Positions 1 to 6,102 are shown, counted from the first letter of the stretch. The stretch: 6,585 bases of DNA from an uncultured Pseudodesulfovibrio sp. (GCA_947259235.1 CAMYLL010000157.1:1-6585), one strand, 5' to 3'. A program made the numbers and translations. The notes: generated by a model not told the origin, from the letters alone.

Positions 1-1
1 C

Positions 2-376
2 TTTGTCGGGGCCTTCCCCAAGAAGGACATCCTCGAATTTCCCGATCTGTCCGAGGATTTCGTCGCCAAGCTCAAGACCTTCAACCTGCTGGGCGTGATC
101 ACGGATGGAAAGAGCGGACTGGACATGTTCTTTCTCGGAGGCATGAACAAGCCCTTTACCTCCGTTACCGAGGCCCGGGCGATCGCACGGATATTCTCTG
201 ATGAGCCGCTGACGGCTTTCCTTGGAATGTATTTCAAGATCAAGGGCATCATGATCGACTTTACGGAGATGACCCACGACGAGTTCGTCAAGGCGGTGGA
301 AGGGGAAGTGTTCAAGAACACCTCCTTTTCGAAAATGCAGGAGGCGAGTCAGCTCCTGAAAGCCTTCGAGAACTAG
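2..376 (+). CDS. 3' end of an unrecognised protein gene (5' end outside window)
   Basis: The reading frame is open from the first base of the window to a TAG stop, giving a C-terminal piece of about 124 residues. A GTG at position 95 lies inside the frame, but the frame continues upstream of it with coding-like codons, so 95 is very unlikely to be the true start. The piece begins FVGAFPKKDILEF and ends QLLKAFEN. It is a mixed, mildly charged soluble sequence without obvious membrane segments, cysteine motifs or a catalytic signature I recognise. The hydrophobic stretch around FFLGGMN and FLGMYFKIKG is too short and too broken for a membrane helix. It ends 22 bases before a strong terminator and converges on the cheV-HPt pair, so it is not in their operon. 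The function is unknown. I am confident that it is coding and have no basis for naming it. Confidence 0.8.
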   Translation, partial: FVGAFPKKDILEFPDLSEDFVAKLKTFNLLGVITDGKSGLDMFFLGGMNKPFTSVTEARAIARIFSDEPLTAFLGMYFKIKGIMIDFTEMTHDEFVKAVEGEVFKNTSFSKMQEASQLLKAFEN

Positions 377-397
377 CCTCTCTTACAGGCAAAAAGC

Positions 398-429
398 AAA
401 AGGGCCGCTCCATTTGGAGCGGCCCTTTT
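398..429. terminator. bidirectional intrinsic terminator between convergent genes
   Basis: A perfect 14-bp inverted repeat (left arm AAAAGGGCCGCTCC, 398-411; right arm 416-429) encloses the four-base loop ATTT. The GC-rich core is flanked by A's on the left and T's on the right, so it makes a stem plus U-run on either strand. It lies 22 bases after the stop of the plus-strand gene and 35 bases past the stop of the minus-strand HPt gene, the expected place for a terminator shared by convergent transcripts. Confidence 0.93.
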
Positions 430-463
430 CGTATGCGGAGTAGTGATTCGACCTTTCAATCTG

Positions 464-859
464 TTACTGTTCCAGCGACTTCTTCACGGACATCTCCAGC
501 ATGGCGGTGTGCAGCCGGATGCTGATGTTTTCGCTCTCGTCAATGTTGTCGACCAGCTCCCGAAGCTTGTCCACTGCTTCAAGGCTGGCCGTGATGATCA
601 TCTCGTTGACGCCGATCCTGTCCTTTCGGATCATTTCAAGCACGTTTTCCAGCTTGTGAGCCAGCTCTTCGATGGTTTTCAGCTTGAGCAGGTTGGCCCC
701 TGCCTTGACCGAATGGGCGTCGCGAAAGATGGAATTGACCAGCCCCGGGTCGGGGGTGGGCATCTTCTCAAGCTGCAACAAGCCTGATTCAATGGAATCG
801 AGGCGCTCTGTCGTTTCTTCGAGGTAAACCTCAAGGACTTCGTCACCCGGTCTGCTCAA
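464..859 (-). CDS. stand-alone histidine phosphotransfer (HPt) domain protein, CheA P1-like
   Basis: This 131-residue protein is essentially one HPt four-helix bundle like the P1 domain of CheA. It would accept and pass on a phosphoryl group between a kinase or receiver and another receiver. The phospho-acceptor is H49 in DAHSVKAGANLL, followed by K52. The later ELAHKLENVLEMIR (around residues 65-78) matches the CheA-type helix after the active-site helix. The usual HS(I/L)KGGA or HTLKGSS pattern has an alanine where the first glycine normally sits (A53). There is no kinase, dimerisation or CheW-like domain, and no signal peptide. The start is TTG: its first two bases overlap the cheV stop (TTGA), and a GAAGGA ribosome site lies 8 bases upstream, which supports it despite the rare codon. 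It is probably co-transcribed and coupled with cheV. The HPt assignment is firm. The partner receiver is unknown but could be the CheV receiver domain. Confidence 0.88.
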   Translation of the reverse strand: MSRPGDEVLEVYLEETTERLDSIESGLLQLEKMPTPDPGLVNSIFRDAHSVKAGANLLKLKTIEELAHKLENVLEMIRKDRIGVNEMIITASLEAVDKLRELVDNIDESENISIRLHTAMLEMSVKKSLEQ

Positions 860-1800
860 GCTATTTTTCCTTCGATGAGTTCGATTGCCTTTTCAGGGAT
901 CGTGTGCAGATCCGGCTTGGAGATCTGCATGTTTGCACCCACGGAGTCGCCTTTGTGGCGCAGCTCGTTGGTGATGATCGAAGAATACAATATGACCGGG
1001 AGCTTGCTCAGGATTGGGTCCTGCTTGATGTTCTTGGTCAGGCTGAAGCCGTCCATGAGCGGCATTTCGATATCGGAGACGATGATGTTGACGAACTCGG
1101 TGATGTCCTTGCCTTCTTCCTCGGCAATGGCCTTGTAGCCCATGATCGTTCTGAGGGCTTCGTCGCCGTTGTTGGTGATGGTGGGCTTGAAGTTGGCCGC
1201 GGTCAGGTTCTGCTGGAGCATCATCCTGATGGTGGCTGAGTCGTCCGCCACCAGTACCTTGTATTCCTTGTCCGACACGGCGACCTTGATCCCGTCGTCC
1301 GGCTCGAACTGGGTGAGGATGGTCTCCAGGTCCAGGAGCTGGATGAAGTGGTCTCCCTTGTCGACCAGGCCGATGATGGAATCCGTGCTTTGGGAGATGA
1401 CGCTTGAGGGCGGGATGACCTCGCCCCAGCCCACGCGGTGAATCTCCGTCACGCCGGACACGAGGAAACCGGTCACCGACTTGCTGAACTCCGTGACAAT
1501 GACGATGTCACGTTCTGTTTTCGGCATGTTGAGCTCAAGCCAGACCGAGAGGTCGAGCACCGGGAGAATCAGATCGCGCAGGGGGATGGTCCCCATGAAT
1601 GACGGATGTGGCGCGGACTCCGGCGGCTCCAGATTCGGGGTCTCGATGACCTGCATGACCTTGGCCACGTTGATGCCGAAGTAGTTCTTTACCGGAGGCT
1701 GATCTTTCTTGATTGTCTCGTTGATATAGAATTCTAGTATTTCGAGTTCGTTCGTTCCGGTTTCCAGCAGGATACCGGTGTCTGTCGCAAGTTTGCTCAT
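856..1800 (-). CDS. cheV: CheV-type chemotaxis coupling protein (CheW domain plus receiver domain)
   Basis: The 314-residue protein has the usual CheV architecture and length. A CheW-like coupling domain (about residues 35-168) docks on chemoreceptors and CheA; it contains YFGINVAKVMQVIE and the PLRDLILPVLDLSVWL segment typical of CheW folds. A response-regulator receiver domain (about 180-312) follows. Receiver residues visible are the acidic pair D186/D187 in VADDSATIR, the phospho-acceptor D243 in VSDIEMPLMDG, S273 at the conserved Thr/Ser position, and K295 in SKPD, so the phosphorylation site looks intact. CheV proteins are cytoplasmic and tune receptor-kinase coupling during adaptation. 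The ATG start has GAGGTGA (1805-1811) four bases upstream. The gene ends by overlapping the HPt start. No CheA, CheW or receptor gene is in the window, so the signalling cluster it serves cannot be told. Confidence 0.95.
   Translation of the reverse strand: MSKLATDTGILLETGTNELEILEFYINETIKKDQPPVKNYFGINVAKVMQVIETPNLEPPESAPHPSFMGTIPLRDLILPVLDLSVWLELNMPKTERDIVIVTEFSKSVTGFLVSGVTEIHRVGWGEVIPPSSVISQSTDSIIGLVDKGDHFIQLLDLETILTQFEPDDGIKVAVSDKEYKVLVADDSATIRMMLQQNLTAANFKPTITNNGDEALRTIMGYKAIAEEEGKDITEFVNIIVSDIEMPLMDGFSLTKNIKQDPILSKLPVILYSSIITNELRHKGDSVGANMQISKPDLHTIPEKAIELIEGKIA
868..873 (-). promoter_or_regulatory. ribosome binding site supporting the TTG start of the HPt gene
   Basis: Read on the minus strand, GAAGGA lies 8 bases before the TTG at 859-857. 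It falls within the last codons of cheV. It decides the start, because no ATG or GTG with a comparable site occurs nearby in this frame. Confidence 0.65.
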
Positions 1801-1905
1801 GATCTCACCTCGTCGAGGAACTCTAGGCGGACCACCATGGCCCGGCTAATTGGGTCTTACCTTGCTGCTCTCGGCGTGTCTACGATATAACGCCATCAGT
1901 CAAAC

Positions 1906-1915
1906 CATTATAATG
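1906..1915. repeat. 10-bp perfect palindrome CATTATAATG carrying TATAAT on both strands
   Basis: The ten bases are self-complementary, so a consensus -10 hexamer reads out on the plus strand at 1909-1914 and on the minus strand at 1912-1907. On the plus strand it would place transcription start near 1921, about 100 bases before the dehydrogenase ATG. Matching -35 elements are poor on both strands, so promoter or operator function is only possible. Confidence 0.4.
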
Positions 1916-1984
1916 AGTTGAGCAAAGTGGGAATGATTTTCTTGTTTTCTTGACGCGGTCCTTTGACCCATGCACAAAAGATAC

Positions 1985-2002
1985 TGAGGTAATGAGACCT
2001 CA
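1985..2002. repeat. 6-bp inverted repeat in the dehydrogenase leader
   Basis: TGAGGT (1985-1990) and ACCTCA (1997-2002) are perfect complements separated by six bases. The element sits 22 bases before the chosen ATG at 2025. In RNA it would be a short hairpin that hides a Shine-Dalgarno-like GAGGT. It could equally be a small operator or chance. Confidence 0.35.
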
Positions 2003-2014
2003 CGATCAAGCCAC

Positions 2015-2018
2015 GGAG
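2015..2018 (+). promoter_or_regulatory. ribosome binding site that decides the dehydrogenase start
   Basis: GGAG is six bases before the ATG at 2025. The earlier in-frame ATG at 1992 has GAGGT only one base away, which is too close. The TTG at 1950 has no site. A later pair of ATGs at 2037 and 2040 is preceded by AAGGA (2028-2032) at 4 and 7 bases, so a start there cannot be excluded. Confidence 0.6.
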
Positions 2019-2024
2019 CACACA

Positions 2025-5000
2025 ATGAAGGAAAATATGATGCCGGACCCGGTAGCGTTGCGCGAAAAGGTGGAACAACAACTCCACGACTCGGCAAAAT
2101 CGCTCGTTCCCTGGTTTTGCAAGGATATGCCCGAGTACTATTTCCGCACGCATGGGGAGGAAGAGCAGGTCAAACATGTCAAGGCCCTGCTTTCCGGCAT
2201 GGTTCGTGAGGAAAAACAGTCCATGGTCCTGCACAGCCCGTGCGGAACCATGGTTACCCACATCACCCCCGAGGGGGATATGCGGTCCCTTGCCGGCGTT
2301 CTTCGCAACTACATTGATAAGGATATCCAGATCGCACGTATCTATTCAAGTCATGATGACTCCATCCGCCTCGACACGTTTCTCTTCGGCCCCAGGGCCC
2401 AGTGCGACGCGCAAAGCGACGGGCTGGCCAGGGCCGTCGACATGGTGCGTCGGGGCGATGTCGAGCTTGAACCCGGAGAGGTGGCTGGATTCGAGGGGTT
2501 CCTGGCACAGGCCAATGACGACTATCTTGAAAAGTTCGAACCCGGACGCGCCGTGCGCCATTTCAGGGCGTGCGGGTGCGTGCAGGGGCATGAAAGAGTC
2601 CGGGTGGAGCTTGACGTGGAGCCAACCCCTGGCTTCGACCGGATTTCCGTGGCCATGGAGAATCCGCCTCGCAAGGGGCTGCTGTTGCGCGTGGTAGACG
2701 TCTTTGCCCGGGCGGGCATCCCCGTGGACAGGGCGTACTCTGACGAGTTCGACCGCAGCGGCAGTCCGTCCATCGTGGTCATGAGCTTTTACCTCGACCG
2801 CTCGCGTATCCGGCTGGCGGAGGACGACTCGACCTGGCAGCGTCTGCGCCGTCAGCTTGAGCTGACCAAATGGTTCGGCTTTCACGGCCTGGAGGCGCTG
2901 GCGGAGGACGAGGGATGGGAACTCGGGCAGGTCATGCTCATGCAGGCAGCGAGCGAGTTTGCCCATCAGTTCCTCATTCGCAAAGATTTGCACGCTTATA
3001 CCTCGGGACGCATTGTCTACGCTGTGCTCAAGCACCGCCACGTGGCACGGCGACTGGTCGATTACTTCGATGCCCGCTGCAATCCCGGGTTTTCCGGCGA
3101 CAGGGAAGCCGAGGTGGCCGTGCGGCGCGCGGCTGTCCACTCAGCCATCAACAAGGTGGACAATGCGATTCACCGCAACATTCTTAAATATATTTACAAG
3201 TTCTTCCGCTACACCCTGCGGACCAACTATTTTCTGCCCCACAAGCTCGGCCTGAGCTTCCGACTGGACCCGATCATTCTGGCGCCCATGCCCCCTGCGG
3301 AGCGCCCTTTCGGCATCTATTGTTTTCATGGACCGTACAGTTTCGCCTTTCATGTCCGCTATAGGGACATGGCCCGGGGCGGGGTGCGCGTGGTCCGAAC
3401 CTGGGCCCAGGAACACTTCGAGCTGGAGTCGAACCGTCTCTTCGATGAGGTGACCAAGCTGGCTCGGGCGCAGCAGTTCAAGAACAAGGACATCCCCGAA
3501 GGCGGGTCCAAGGCCGTCATACTCCTCGGCCCCGAGGCGGACATCGATCTGGCGGTGCGCAGCATGATAGATTCGTTCCTTGACCTCCTGGTGGTTCCCG
3601 AAGGGGCTAAAGGCTTTGTCCAGCCGGGGATCGTGGACCATCTCGGCCGTGAGGAGGTCATCTTCCTGGGCCCGGACGAAAACATCACGCCGGAGCACAT
3701 CACATGGATCGCGGCCAGGGCGCAGAAGCGCGGCTATGCGTGGCCGAGCGCCTTCATGAGCTCCAAACCCGGGGCGGGCATCGCCCACAAGGAATACGGA
3801 GTGACCAGTGAGGGGGTCATCGTCTTTGCCCACGAACTGCTGCTGACTCTCGGCATAGACCCGCGCAGCCAGCCCTTCACCGTGAAGCTGACCGGCGGCC
3901 CGGCCGGGGACGTCGCCTCCAACGTCATCAAGATTCTCATTCGCGAATACGGCGACAATGCCCGTATAGTGGCCATGACGGACGGGCACGGCGCGGTCTT
4001 TGATCCTGACGGGATGGATCATGACGAATTGCTCCGCCTCATCGCAGCGGGCGGACGTTCATCGGGCTTCGACGCCAGCCGACTCACCGGTGAGGGTGCG
4101 TTCGTGGTTTCAGTCCAGGACCCGGACGGAACGCAGATCAGGAACGATCTGCACAATCTCGTGACGGCCGACCTGTTTATTCCGTCCGGCGGCAGGCCTG
4201 ATACCGTCAATATGTCCAACTGGAAGCATTTTCTCAGGGAAGACGGCATGCCCTCGGCCCGGGGTATAGTGGAGGGCGCGAACATCTTCATCGCCGCCGA
4301 TGCCCGTACCGCGCTGGAAAAAGCCGGGGTTCTGGTGGTTCCAGGTCCTTCGGCCAACAAGACCGGGGTCATTTGCTCGTCCTACGAAATCCTGGCCGGG
4401 CTGATCCTGTCCGGCACGGAGTTCCTTGCCATCAAGGATGAGTATGTCAGTCAGCTCCTCGATATTCTCCGGGCACGAGCCAGGGCCGAGGCGCGCGTGC
4501 TCATGCGTGAATACAAACTTGCCGGGGGCGGCAGGACAATCACCGAGCTCTCCTACGCTCTCTCGGAGTCCATCAACGCATTGGCCGACAGGGTGATGGC
4601 GGTGCTGGACGCTGAGGTTGGGCGCGTGGAGGACAGCCCCGAGCTGTGCGACGTGATCCTCTCCTACTGTCCGGCAGTGCTGGTGGAGAAATACGCCGAT
4701 CGCATAATAAACGACCTGCCGCGCAGGCATCAGCTTGCGCTCCTGTCGTCCTTCGTTGCGGCCAAAATGCTCTATCAGGAAGGCATGGGCTGGGCAGACA
4801 GGCTGGTATCGATCCGCAGCGTGCGTGAGGTCGTCTTTGGTTACCTGAGCGAGGAAAAGGCCCTGGCGCAAATGGTGGCCGAGGTCCGGGCCGCCGGATT
4901 AGCCCACGGTGAGCTCGTGACAGCGATACTCGAACGGGAAGGTCGAAAGTTTCTGACTCTTGGCCGCCTTGGTCTTGGTTTCGAGATTGATCGACAGTAA
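2025..5000 (+). CDS. NAD-dependent glutamate dehydrogenase, large (about 110 kDa) type
   Basis: The 991-residue protein should catalyse glutamate + NAD+ + water to 2-oxoglutarate + ammonium + NADH in the cytoplasm, usually in the catabolic direction. The N-terminal third is regulatory or structural and includes an ACT-like stretch around residues 205-242. The catalytic core has RYRDMARGGVR (R451), QQFKNKDIPEGGSK (K486 and K496, matching the two substrate lysines of small glutamate dehydrogenases), LGPDENIT (D551, likely catalytic aspartate) and IAHKEYGVTSEGV. The NAD fold follows, with TGGPAGDVASN (about 623-633), GIVEGANIF (747-755) and SANKTGVICSSYE (776-788). An arginine replaces the lysine of the small enzymes' KGG motif, as in the large classes. 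The length fits the 115-kDa class rather than the 180-kDa class. The start at 2025 is chosen by its ribosome site. No terminator follows, so transcripts may run on into tpx. NAD rather than NADP use comes from family membership and was not read directly. Confidence 0.93.
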   Translation: MKENMMPDPVALREKVEQQLHDSAKSLVPWFCKDMPEYYFRTHGEEEQVKHVKALLSGMVREEKQSMVLHSPCGTMVTHITPEGDMRSLAGVLRNYIDKDIQIARIYSSHDDSIRLDTFLFGPRAQCDAQSDGLARAVDMVRRGDVELEPGEVAGFEGFLAQANDDYLEKFEPGRAVRHFRACGCVQGHERVRVELDVEPTPGFDRISVAMENPPRKGLLLRVVDVFARAGIPVDRAYSDEFDRSGSPSIVVMSFYLDRSRIRLAEDDSTWQRLRRQLELTKWFGFHGLEALAEDEGWELGQVMLMQAASEFAHQFLIRKDLHAYTSGRIVYAVLKHRHVARRLVDYFDARCNPGFSGDREAEVAVRRAAVHSAINKVDNAIHRNILKYIYKFFRYTLRTNYFLPHKLGLSFRLDPIILAPMPPAERPFGIYCFHGPYSFAFHVRYRDMARGGVRVVRTWAQEHFELESNRLFDEVTKLARAQQFKNKDIPEGGSKAVILLGPEADIDLAVRSMIDSFLDLLVVPEGAKGFVQPGIVDHLGREEVIFLGPDENITPEHITWIAARAQKRGYAWPSAFMSSKPGAGIAHKEYGVTSEGVIVFAHELLLTLGIDPRSQPFTVKLTGGPAGDVASNVIKILIREYGDNARIVAMTDGHGAVFDPDGMDHDELLRLIAAGGRSSGFDASRLTGEGAFVVSVQDPDGTQIRNDLHNLVTADLFIPSGGRPDTVNMSNWKHFLREDGMPSARGIVEGANIFIAADARTALEKAGVLVVPGPSANKTGVICSSYEILAGLILSGTEFLAIKDEYVSQLLDILRARARAEARVLMREYKLAGGGRTITELSYALSESINALADRVMAVLDAEVGRVEDSPELCDVILSYCPAVLVEKYADRIINDLPRRHQLALLSSFVAAKMLYQEGMGWADRLVSIRSVREVVFGYLSEEKALAQMVAEVRAAGLAHGELVTAILEREGRKFLTLGRLGLGFEIDRQ

Positions 5001-5004
5001 CCCG

Positions 5005-5034
5005 TTGACTTTAAATACACACTTAAGTAGTAAT
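5005..5034 (+). promoter_or_regulatory. candidate sigma-70 promoter for tpx
   Basis: TTGACT (5005-5010) is a five-of-six -35 match immediately after the dehydrogenase stop. The best -10 candidates are TAGTAA (5028-5033, 17-base spacer) or AGTAAT (5029-5034, 18-base spacer, four of six). The region is strikingly AT-rich compared with the genes on both sides. Confidence 0.55.
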
Positions 5035-5042
5035 TATTATCA
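5028..5042. promoter_or_regulatory. Fur/PerR-family-like operator over the tpx -10 region
   Basis: TAGTAATTATTATCA matches the 7-1-7 Fur-type consensus TGATAATNATTATCA at 12 of 14 fixed positions and the PerR-type TTATAATNATTATAA at 11 of 14. Its two arms are complementary at five of seven positions. It covers the presumed -10, where a repressor would block polymerase. Placement before a peroxidase gene favours PerR-like peroxide control over iron control. That choice is inference. Confidence 0.5.
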
Positions 5043-5064
5043 ATCTTTAAAAAGGAGCGATTCA

Positions 5065-5583
5065 ATGAAAGAGAGAACCGGTATAGCGACATTCCATGGC
5101 AATCCGCTGACCCTCCTGGGTTCCGCCGTATCCGTGGGCGACAAGGCCCCGGACTTTACCGTGCTTGCCAACGACCTGAGCCCGAAAAGCCTGGCCGACT
5201 ACGCCGGGAAAGTCCTCATCATCGCCTCGGTGCCATCGTTGGATACCCCTGTCTGCGACATGGATACCCGGCGCTTCAACACCGAAGCGGCGGCTTTGGG
5301 AGATGAGGTGACCATCCTCACCCTGAGCATGGATTTGCCCTTTGCCCAGGCACGCTGGTGCGGAGCATCCGGCGTCGATGCAGTCGTGACACTTTCCGAC
5401 CACAGGGATGCCTCGTTCGGCCTGGGGTGGGGCGCTTTGATCAAGGAGCTGCGACTGCTTACCCGTGCGGTGTTTGTGGTGGGCAAGGACGGCAAAGTCG
5501 CTTACGTCGAGTACCTCAAGGAGATTACAGAAGAGCCGGATTACGCCTCGGCCCTGGCTGCCGCCAGGAGTCTTGTCGGCTGA
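5065..5583 (+). CDS. tpx: thiol peroxidase, atypical two-cysteine peroxiredoxin
   Basis: The 172-residue protein reduces hydrogen peroxide and organic hydroperoxides, with thioredoxin restoring the oxidised enzyme. The peroxidatic cysteine is C64 in SLDTPVCDMDTRRFN, with T61 three residues before it. The resolving cysteine is C99 in DLPFAQARWCGASG, which gives the Tpx-type intramolecular disulfide. R134 in LLTRAVFVVG is the conserved catalytic arginine, and the C-terminal EITEEPDYASAL is also typical of Tpx. Length agrees with the family (about 165-170) and there is no signal peptide, so it is cytoplasmic. The frame is open upstream into the dehydrogenase gene, but the ATG at 5065 has an excellent AAAGGAG (5051-5057) seven bases ahead, and the homologous part of the protein starts there. 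It has its own promoter, a Fur-like box and a strong terminator, so it is probably mainly monocistronic. It would protect the cell during oxygen exposure. Confidence 0.97.
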   Translation: MKERTGIATFHGNPLTLLGSAVSVGDKAPDFTVLANDLSPKSLADYAGKVLIIASVPSLDTPVCDMDTRRFNTEAAALGDEVTILTLSMDLPFAQARWCGASGVDAVVTLSDHRDASFGLGWGALIKELRLLTRAVFVVGKDGKVAYVEYLKEITEEPDYASALAAARSLVG

Positions 5584-5608
5584 TCCGCACCGCACCGAAA
5601 GTACGCAG

Positions 5609-5642
5609 GGCCGCCTTTTCCTGACGGAAAGGGCGGCCTTTT
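5609..5642 (+). terminator. intrinsic terminator after tpx
   Basis: A 13-bp stem (GGCCGCCTTTTCC, 5609-5621, with 5626-5638, including one G-U pair) closes the loop TGAC and is followed by TTTT and a T-rich stretch. It starts 25 bases after the tpx stop and insulates the metal-resistance genes downstream. Confidence 0.9.
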
Positions 5643-5654
5643 GCTTTCTCTTGC

Positions 5655-5683
5655 TTGACAGTCACTGACAACGCAGTTACATC
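5655..5683 (+). promoter_or_regulatory. candidate sigma-70 promoter for the ArsR-family gene
   Basis: A perfect TTGACA -35 (5655-5660) is followed after 17 bases by TACATC (5678-5683), a weak three-of-six -10. This places transcription start near 5690, inside the inverted repeat at 5689-5710, as expected for an autoregulated repressor. Confidence 0.6.
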
Positions 5684-5688
5684 CATCA

Positions 5689-5710
5689 CATATGAGTGGT
5701 TGATCATGTG
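5689..5710. promoter_or_regulatory. ArsR/SmtB-type operator in front of the regulator gene
   Basis: An imperfect inverted repeat has arms CATATGA and TCATGTG (six of seven pairs) and follows the TGA(A)-N6-(T)TCA layout of SmtB/CadC/ZiaR sites (12-2-12 type). It spans the predicted transcription start and abuts the ribosome site. Its core at 5691-5707 is identical at 13 of 17 positions to the site at 6103-6119 before the exporter gene, which is the main support. Confidence 0.65.
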
Positions 5711-5717
5711 AGGGATT

Positions 5718-6074
5718 ATGTCGAACATTGCATGCGGAAATACGTCGCAACACGTCGAGAAGGTGAACAAGGTCCGGGAGCAAATGCTCTCGGAGCGAGA
5801 TTTTCTGTTTTTGGCTGAACTGTTCAAAGCACTGGGCGACTATACCCGGGTCAAGATACTTTTCGCTCTTTCCGTCAACGAACTGTGCGTCTGTGCCCTG
5901 GCCGAGGTACTCGACATGTCACCCTCGGCCATATCGCATCAGCTCCGCCTGCTCCGTGCCGCACGGCTCGTTCGCTATCGCAAGGACGGGAAAAACGTGT
6001 ACTACACCCTTGATGACGGGCATGTGCACAATCTGATTGTTCAAGGTATCGACCATGTCCGGGAAGGTGTCTGA
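5718..6074 (+). CDS. ArsR/SmtB-family metal-sensing transcriptional repressor
   Basis: This 118-residue winged-helix repressor should bind operator DNA as a dimer and release it when metal binds. The DNA-recognition region is LAEVLDMSPSAISHQLRLLR (about residues 61-80), and the wing is VRYRKDGKNVYYTL. Two metal sites are visible. The alpha-3N type site has ELCVC (C57, C59) plus an N-terminal C6, with H12 nearby. The alpha-5 type site has D100, H102, H113 and E116 with exactly the SmtB spacing. The last residue of the common ELCVCD motif is alanine here (A60). Having the alpha-5 set points to Zn(II) or Co(II) sensing, and the cysteines could add Cd(II), Pb(II) or Cu(I). The ATG start has GAGGG three bases upstream, a little close. 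The next Met (residue 23) would lose C6. It lies 80 bases before a metal exporter and carries its own operator, so autoregulation is likely. Confidence 0.93.
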   Translation: MSNIACGNTSQHVEKVNKVREQMLSERDFLFLAELFKALGDYTRVKILFALSVNELCVCALAEVLDMSPSAISHQLRLLRAARLVRYRKDGKNVYYTLDDGHVHNLIVQGIDHVREGV

Positions 6075-6093
6075 CAGGGCGCCAATTTTTTTT
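6066..6093 (+). terminator. weak terminator-like hairpin overlapping the regulator stop codon
   Basis: GGTGTC (6066-6071) can pair with GGCGCC (6078-6083), using four G-C and two G-U pairs around the loop TGACAG. An AA and then eight T's (6086-6093) follow. The stem is short, so termination would be partial. This could lower the regulator transcript relative to an exporter transcript starting downstream. Confidence 0.45.
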
Positions 6094-6100
6094 GCCCTGT
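6074..6100 (+). repeat. 7-bp inverted repeat enclosing the T8 run
   Basis: ACAGGGC (6074-6080) and GCCCTGT (6094-6100) are perfect complements with a 13-base loop that contains the eight T's. This pairing competes with the hairpin at 6066-6083, because both use bases 6078-6080. The alternative fold could be an antiterminator or simply a processing hairpin. Its role is not shown. Confidence 0.45.
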
Positions 6101-6102
6101 TC

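Larger units (their letters stand above)
1801..2024. promoter_or_regulatory. divergent intergenic region between cheV and glutamate dehydrogenase
   Basis: These 224 bases contain no credible gene and must hold the promoters for both flanking genes. The part from about 1905 to 1950 is clearly more AT-rich than the coding sequence around it. I see a TATAAT on both strands within one palindrome, a TTGACG at 1950-1955, and minus-strand TTGACT (1903-1898). None pairs with a good partner element at 16-18 bases, and I found no sigma-54 or FliA-type promoter. The exact start sites remain open. Confidence 0.55.

Noticed and set aside
443..787. Plus-strand open frame of 114 codons opposite the HPt gene
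   Set aside because: It is antisense to a recognised HPt domain, lacks a convincing ribosome site and shows no recognisable protein family.
1801..1960. Sigma-54 or FliA-type promoter for cheV or the dehydrogenase
   Set aside because: GG-N10-GC spacing is not met around TGGGAATGATTTTC, and the GCCGAGAG on the minus strand has no TAAA-like partner 15 bases upstream.
1950..2024. Longer N-terminus for the dehydrogenase from TTG at 1950 or ATG at 1992
   Set aside because: The TTG has no ribosome site, and the ATG at 1992 has its Shine-Dalgarno-like GAGGT only one base away. The extra residues look like translated leader sequence.
2346..4871. Long minus-strand open frames (2346-3140, 3141-4022, 4110-4871) opposite the dehydrogenase gene
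   Set aside because: They lie wholly inside a strongly conserved gene on the other strand. Their products are rich in arginine, proline, histidine and glycine with no recognisable domain, typical of shadow frames in GC-rich coding DNA.
4960..5064. Longer N-terminus for thiol peroxidase starting inside the dehydrogenase gene
   Set aside because: The extension crosses the AT-rich promoter and ribosome site of tpx, and the Tpx family length fits the ATG at 5065.
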